Below, one piece after another: positions 61,424 through 64,000 of a stretch of DNA of 64,000 nucleotides. Numbering within the stretch: position 1 is the first letter of the stretch; each line of letters opens with the position of its first letter. The stretch spans positions 62,001-126,000 of the forward strand of contig NZ_JBANET010000013.1 of NCBI RefSeq assembly GCF_037026685.1, in the 5' to 3' direction. This stretch comes from Orrella sp037026685. GTDB lineage: Bacteria; Pseudomonadota; Gammaproteobacteria; Burkholderiales; Burkholderiaceae_B. The translations under genes were made by a program, and so were the position numbers. The notes beneath the pieces were generated by a model. The model was not told the DNA's origin. It ran no database searches and saw only the letters and a program-made list of their open reading frames with translations.

Positions 61424-62581
61424 ATGCACGACGCGCACGCATCCGCCGAGGAGTTTGCCGCCCTGCGCCGCGACCTGCATGCGCATCCGGAGCTGGCATT
61501 CGAGGAGCATCGCACCGCCGCCATCGTGGCCCGGACGCTGCGCGGGCTGGGCTATTCGGTCCAGACCGGCATCGCGGGAACGGGCGTGGTGGGTACGCTG
61601 TCGCGCCCGGGCGGCACCCGCAGCATCGCCTTGCGGGCCGACATGGATGCGCTGCCCATCCAGGAGGAAAATGACGCGGGCCATGCCAGCGCGGCGCCCG
61701 GACGCATGCACGCCTGCGGCCACGACGGCCATACCGCCATGCTGCTGGCCGGTGCCGCCTTGCTTGCCCGCCAGGGGCGTTTTGCGGGCACCGTGCACGT
61801 GGTCTTCCAGCCTGCCGAAGAGCGCGGCGAGGACAGCGGGGCGCAACGCATGCTCCAGGAGGGCCTGTTCGAGCGTTTCCCGGCCGATGCGGTGTTCGCC
61901 ATGCACAATCACCCGGGCTTGCCGGTGGGACACTTCATGTGCCGCCCCGGGCCTTTCATGTCGGCCAGCGACAAGGTGCGCGTCGTCGTGCAGGGACGCG
62001 CGGGCCATGCCGCCCGCCCGCATCTGTGCATCGATGCCGGCCTGGTGGCCGCAGCCATCGTGATGAGCCTGCAATCGGTGGTGTCGCGCAATATCGATCC
62101 GGCCCAGGCGGCCGTGGTGTCGGTAGGGCGGCTGGCTGCCGGGCATGTCTACAACGTCATTCCCGATAGGGCGGAGCTCGAACTTAGCGTGCGCTCCTTC
62201 GATCCCGCGGTGCGCGCGCTGCTGCGGGCGCGGATCGAGGCGACCGTGGCGGCGCAGGCGCAAAGCTACGGTGCCGCCGTCCAGCTCGATTACGTAATGG
62301 GCTATCCCGTGCTGGTCAACGACCCGGGGCAGACGGCGCTGGCCGTGCAGGCGGCCCGCGATGTCGCCGGCGCCGACGCTGTGCAGGCCGACGCCGCGCC
62401 CATCATGGGCAGCGAGGACTTCGCCTACATGCTGCAGGCGCGTCCCGGCTGCCTGATCCGTATCGGCAACGGGTTGCATAGCCCGGCCCTGCATCACCCG
62501 CGCTACGAGTTCGACGACGCGAACATCGCCATCGGCGCGGCCTATTGGAAACGCCTGGTGGAACGCTACCTGGCGGCCTGA
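61424..62581 (+). CDS. M20-family amidohydrolase
   Basis: A 385-residue metal-dependent aminoacylase/hippurate-hydrolase-like enzyme. Metal ligands are visible in MHACGHDGHTAML, QPAEERGEDSGAQ and MGSEDFAYML. ATG 61424 is chosen; a TTG at 61409 that overlaps the upstream stop (TTGA) is possible. It would free an amino acid or small amine from an N-acyl substrate for the pathway. Confidence 0.92.
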   Translation: MHDAHASAEEFAALRRDLHAHPELAFEEHRTAAIVARTLRGLGYSVQTGIAGTGVVGTLSRPGGTRSIALRADMDALPIQEENDAGHASAAPGRMHACGHDGHTAMLLAGAALLARQGRFAGTVHVVFQPAEERGEDSGAQRMLQEGLFERFPADAVFAMHNHPGLPVGHFMCRPGPFMSASDKVRVVVQGRAGHAARPHLCIDAGLVAAAIVMSLQSVVSRNIDPAQAAVVSVGRLAAGHVYNVIPDRAELELSVRSFDPAVRALLRARIEATVAAQAQSYGAAVQLDYVMGYPVLVNDPGQTALAVQAARDVAGADAVQADAAPIMGSEDFAYMLQARPGCLIRIGNGLHSPALHHPRYEFDDANIAIGAAYWKRLVERYLAA

Positions 62582-62608
62582 CCCACCTATGTCACGAAAG
62601 GGGAAACC

Positions 62609-63580
62609 ATGTATTGCAGATTGAAGAAGATCGTCCTGTCGGCCGCGGGCGCCGCGCTGCTGGCGGCAAGCGCGACAGCCGCCGCCTATCCGGAGCGTCC
62701 TATCCGGCTGGTGGTGCCGTTCCCGGCCGGCGGCCTGGCCGACACGGTGGCGCGGGTGGTCGGCGAGCGCCTGGGGGCCGTCCTGGGCCAGCCCATCGTC
62801 ATGGACTACAAGGCCGGCGCGGCCACCATCATCGGCGCCGACAATGCGGCCAAGTCCACTCCCGACGGCTATACCCTGCTGCTGGGCTCGGCCACGACCT
62901 TTGCCGTCAATCCCATTATCTACAGCAAGCTGCCCTATGCGCCCTTGACGGACTTCGACCCCATCGGCATCGTGGGCAGCAGCGCGCTGGCGCTGGTTGC
63001 CAATACCGCCCTGCCGGTCAACGACGTCAAGGCGCTGATCGAGGCGATCAAGGCCGAGCCGGCCAAATATTCCTACGGTTCGCACGGCGCCGGCTCCACC
63101 GTGCACTTCGCCGCCGAGATGTTGTGGCGCGCGGCAGGCGTGAATGTGCTGCACATCCCCTACAAGGGCAGCGCGCCGGCCATGACAGACTTGATGGGCG
63201 GCCAGATCACGATGACATTCGACTCTGTTCCCGCGGCGGCCGCCGCGGCCAAGGGCGGGCGCGTCAAGGTGCTGGCCACCACCGGCAGCGAGCGCGCCGG
63301 GCTGTTGCCGGACGTGCCGACCATCAGCGAGAGCGGCTATCCGGTCGTCCTGGAATCCTGGTGGGCGGTCGTGGCGCCCAAGGGCTTGCCCGATGACGTG
63401 CGCGCCAAGCTGACCGATGCCCTGGCCCAGACGGTGGCCGACCCCTCGGTGCACGACAAACTGGCGGGCCTGGGCTTTAATACGAAGTACGGCAGCCCCG
63501 GCCAGTTCGCCACGCTGATCGAGCAGGACACCGCCAAGCTGGCGCCGATCGCCAAGGCCAACGACATCCGGCAGGACTGA
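62609..63580 (+). CDS. Bug-family tripartite tricarboxylate transport receptor
   Basis: A 323-residue periplasmic receptor with a signal peptide (cut after ATA or AAA near residue 25) and the family start YPERPIRLVVPFPAGGLAD. Later YGSHGAGSTVHFAAEMLW and IPYKGSAPAMTDLMGGQI are typical. Placed inside the LysR-linked operon, it probably captures its substrate. GAAAGGGG precedes the ATG. Confidence 0.93.
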   Translation: MYCRLKKIVLSAAGAALLAASATAAAYPERPIRLVVPFPAGGLADTVARVVGERLGAVLGQPIVMDYKAGAATIIGADNAAKSTPDGYTLLLGSATTFAVNPIIYSKLPYAPLTDFDPIGIVGSSALALVANTALPVNDVKALIEAIKAEPAKYSYGSHGAGSTVHFAAEMLWRAAGVNVLHIPYKGSAPAMTDLMGGQITMTFDSVPAAAAAAKGGRVKVLATTGSERAGLLPDVPTISESGYPVVLESWWAVVAPKGLPDDVRAKLTDALAQTVADPSVHDKLAGLGFNTKYGSPGQFATLIEQDTAKLAPIAKANDIRQD

Positions 63581-63608
63581 CCGGCGCGCCGCATCTTAGG
63601 GAGAACAC

Positions 63609-64000
63609 GTGGCCATCGGCGTCTTCGACATCTTCAAGATCGGCATCGGGCCTTCCAGCTCGCACACCGTGGGGCCCATGCGCGCGGCCCGCATGTTCGC
63701 GCAGGCGCTGGCGCGCGAGCAGCCGGCCGGCCGCGTGCGGCGCCTGACGGCCGAACTGTATGGCTCGCTGGGCGCCACCGGAAAGGGGCACGGCACCGAC
63801 AAGGCGGTGATGCTCGGGCTGGCTGGCCACGACCCCGAAACGGTGGACGTCGGGCGCATCGACGCCATGCTCGAGGCGGTGCGCAGCGGCCGGCGCGTCG
63901 TGCTGGCCGGCGAATACGAAGTCCCTTTCGAGCCGGCCCGCGACATCCTGTTCTACGGCTTGAAGACCTTGCCGCTGCACGCCAACGGCATGCGCTTCGT
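63609..64000 (+). CDS. L-serine dehydratase (3' truncated by window end)
   Basis: The first 130 or so residues of a SdaA-type iron-sulfur L-serine ammonia-lyase. The N-terminal GVFDIFKIGIGPSSSHTVGP and GSLGATGKGHGTDKAV are diagnostic. The start is GTG at 63609 with GGGAGA upstream. The iron-sulfur domain lies past the window. As the last visible gene of the operon it suggests that serine or a serine-like hydroxy amino acid is released and deaminated to a 2-oxo acid. Confidence 0.9.
   Translation, partial: MAIGVFDIFKIGIGPSSSHTVGPMRAARMFAQALAREQPAGRVRRLTAELYGSLGATGKGHGTDKAVMLGLAGHDPETVDVGRIDAMLEAVRSGRRVVLAGEYEVPFEPARDILFYGLKTLPLHANGMRF

Noticed and set aside
1..64000. Insertion sequences (for example IS481), CRISPR arrays, tRNA or rRNA genes
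   Set aside because: No transposase-like frame, no regularly spaced direct repeats and no tRNA or rRNA-like sequence was found on reading the window.

Overview
The window is high-GC proteobacterial chromosome. The best fit is a Bordetella of the bronchiseptica/pertussis/parapertussis type, or a very close relative. The reasons are the Bsc type III secretion genes next to a BtrS-like ECF sigma factor and a BtrV-like STAS protein, two Bug-type tripartite-tricarboxylate receptors typical of Bordetella and its relatives, a system II (ResB/CcsB) cytochrome c maturation pair, and the betaproteobacterial gene orders cutA-dsbD, hemB-ysxC-cycA-resB-ccsB and lysA-lptM-cyaY. No IS element, prophage, CRISPR array, tRNA or rRNA was found.

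Layout. (1) 1-5950: the 3' end of the bsc type III secretion locus, bscQ (5' truncated), bscR, bscS, bscT, bscU and the secretin bscC, largely joined by overlapping stop/start codons. (2) 5952-7833: a regulatory patch with btrS (ECF sigma), a candidate BtrA/BspR anti-sigma and a BtrV-like anti-sigma antagonist; an AT-rich gap before btrS carries a BvgA-like heptad palindrome. (3) 7901-8419: a small SecD-P1-like lipoprotein. (4) 8508-13553: an S10-type operon that starts at rplC from its own strong promoter (no rpsJ directly upstream) and ends at rpsQ with a clear intrinsic terminator. (5) 13673-18077: a four-gene catabolic cassette (KdgT-type permease, DUF1537 kinase, PdxA2 dehydrogenase, GntR/UTRA regulator) lying between the S10 and spc operons and preceded by two identical 12-bp palindromes. 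(6) 18143-27585: the spc and alpha operons, rplN to rplQ, with secY, infA, rpmJ and rpoA. (7) 27730-37361: cutA, dsbD, an MFS carrier, hemB, ysxC, cytochrome c4, resB, ccsB; together they supply periplasmic reductant, heme and c-type cytochrome assembly. (8) 37374-40059: a Bordetella-type palindromic repeat, dienelactone hydrolase, lysA, a LptM-like lipoprotein, cyaY. (9) 40151-45337: a minus-strand catabolic operon (LacI regulator, FAD oxidoreductase, IlvD/Edd-family dehydratase, Bug receptor). (10) 45436-57366: housekeeping genes mrcA, aroK-aroB-dgt, an unknown exported protein, a GST, uvrA, an MFS carrier, ssb. (11) 57575-64000: a LysR-controlled catabolic operon (carboxymuconolactone-decarboxylase-like protein, aldehyde dehydrogenase, 3-hydroxyisobutyrate-dehydrogenase-like reductase, M20 amidohydrolase, Bug receptor, L-serine dehydratase), cut by the window end.

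The points most worth a second look are the junction of the virulence locus with a ribosomal operon, the sugar-acid cassette between two ribosomal operons with its twin operators, the BvgA-like site before btrS, the proline-rich insert in BscR, and the uncharacterised LysR-linked pathway at the right edge. All functions are inferred by reading the translated sequence and neighbourhood; no database search was run.
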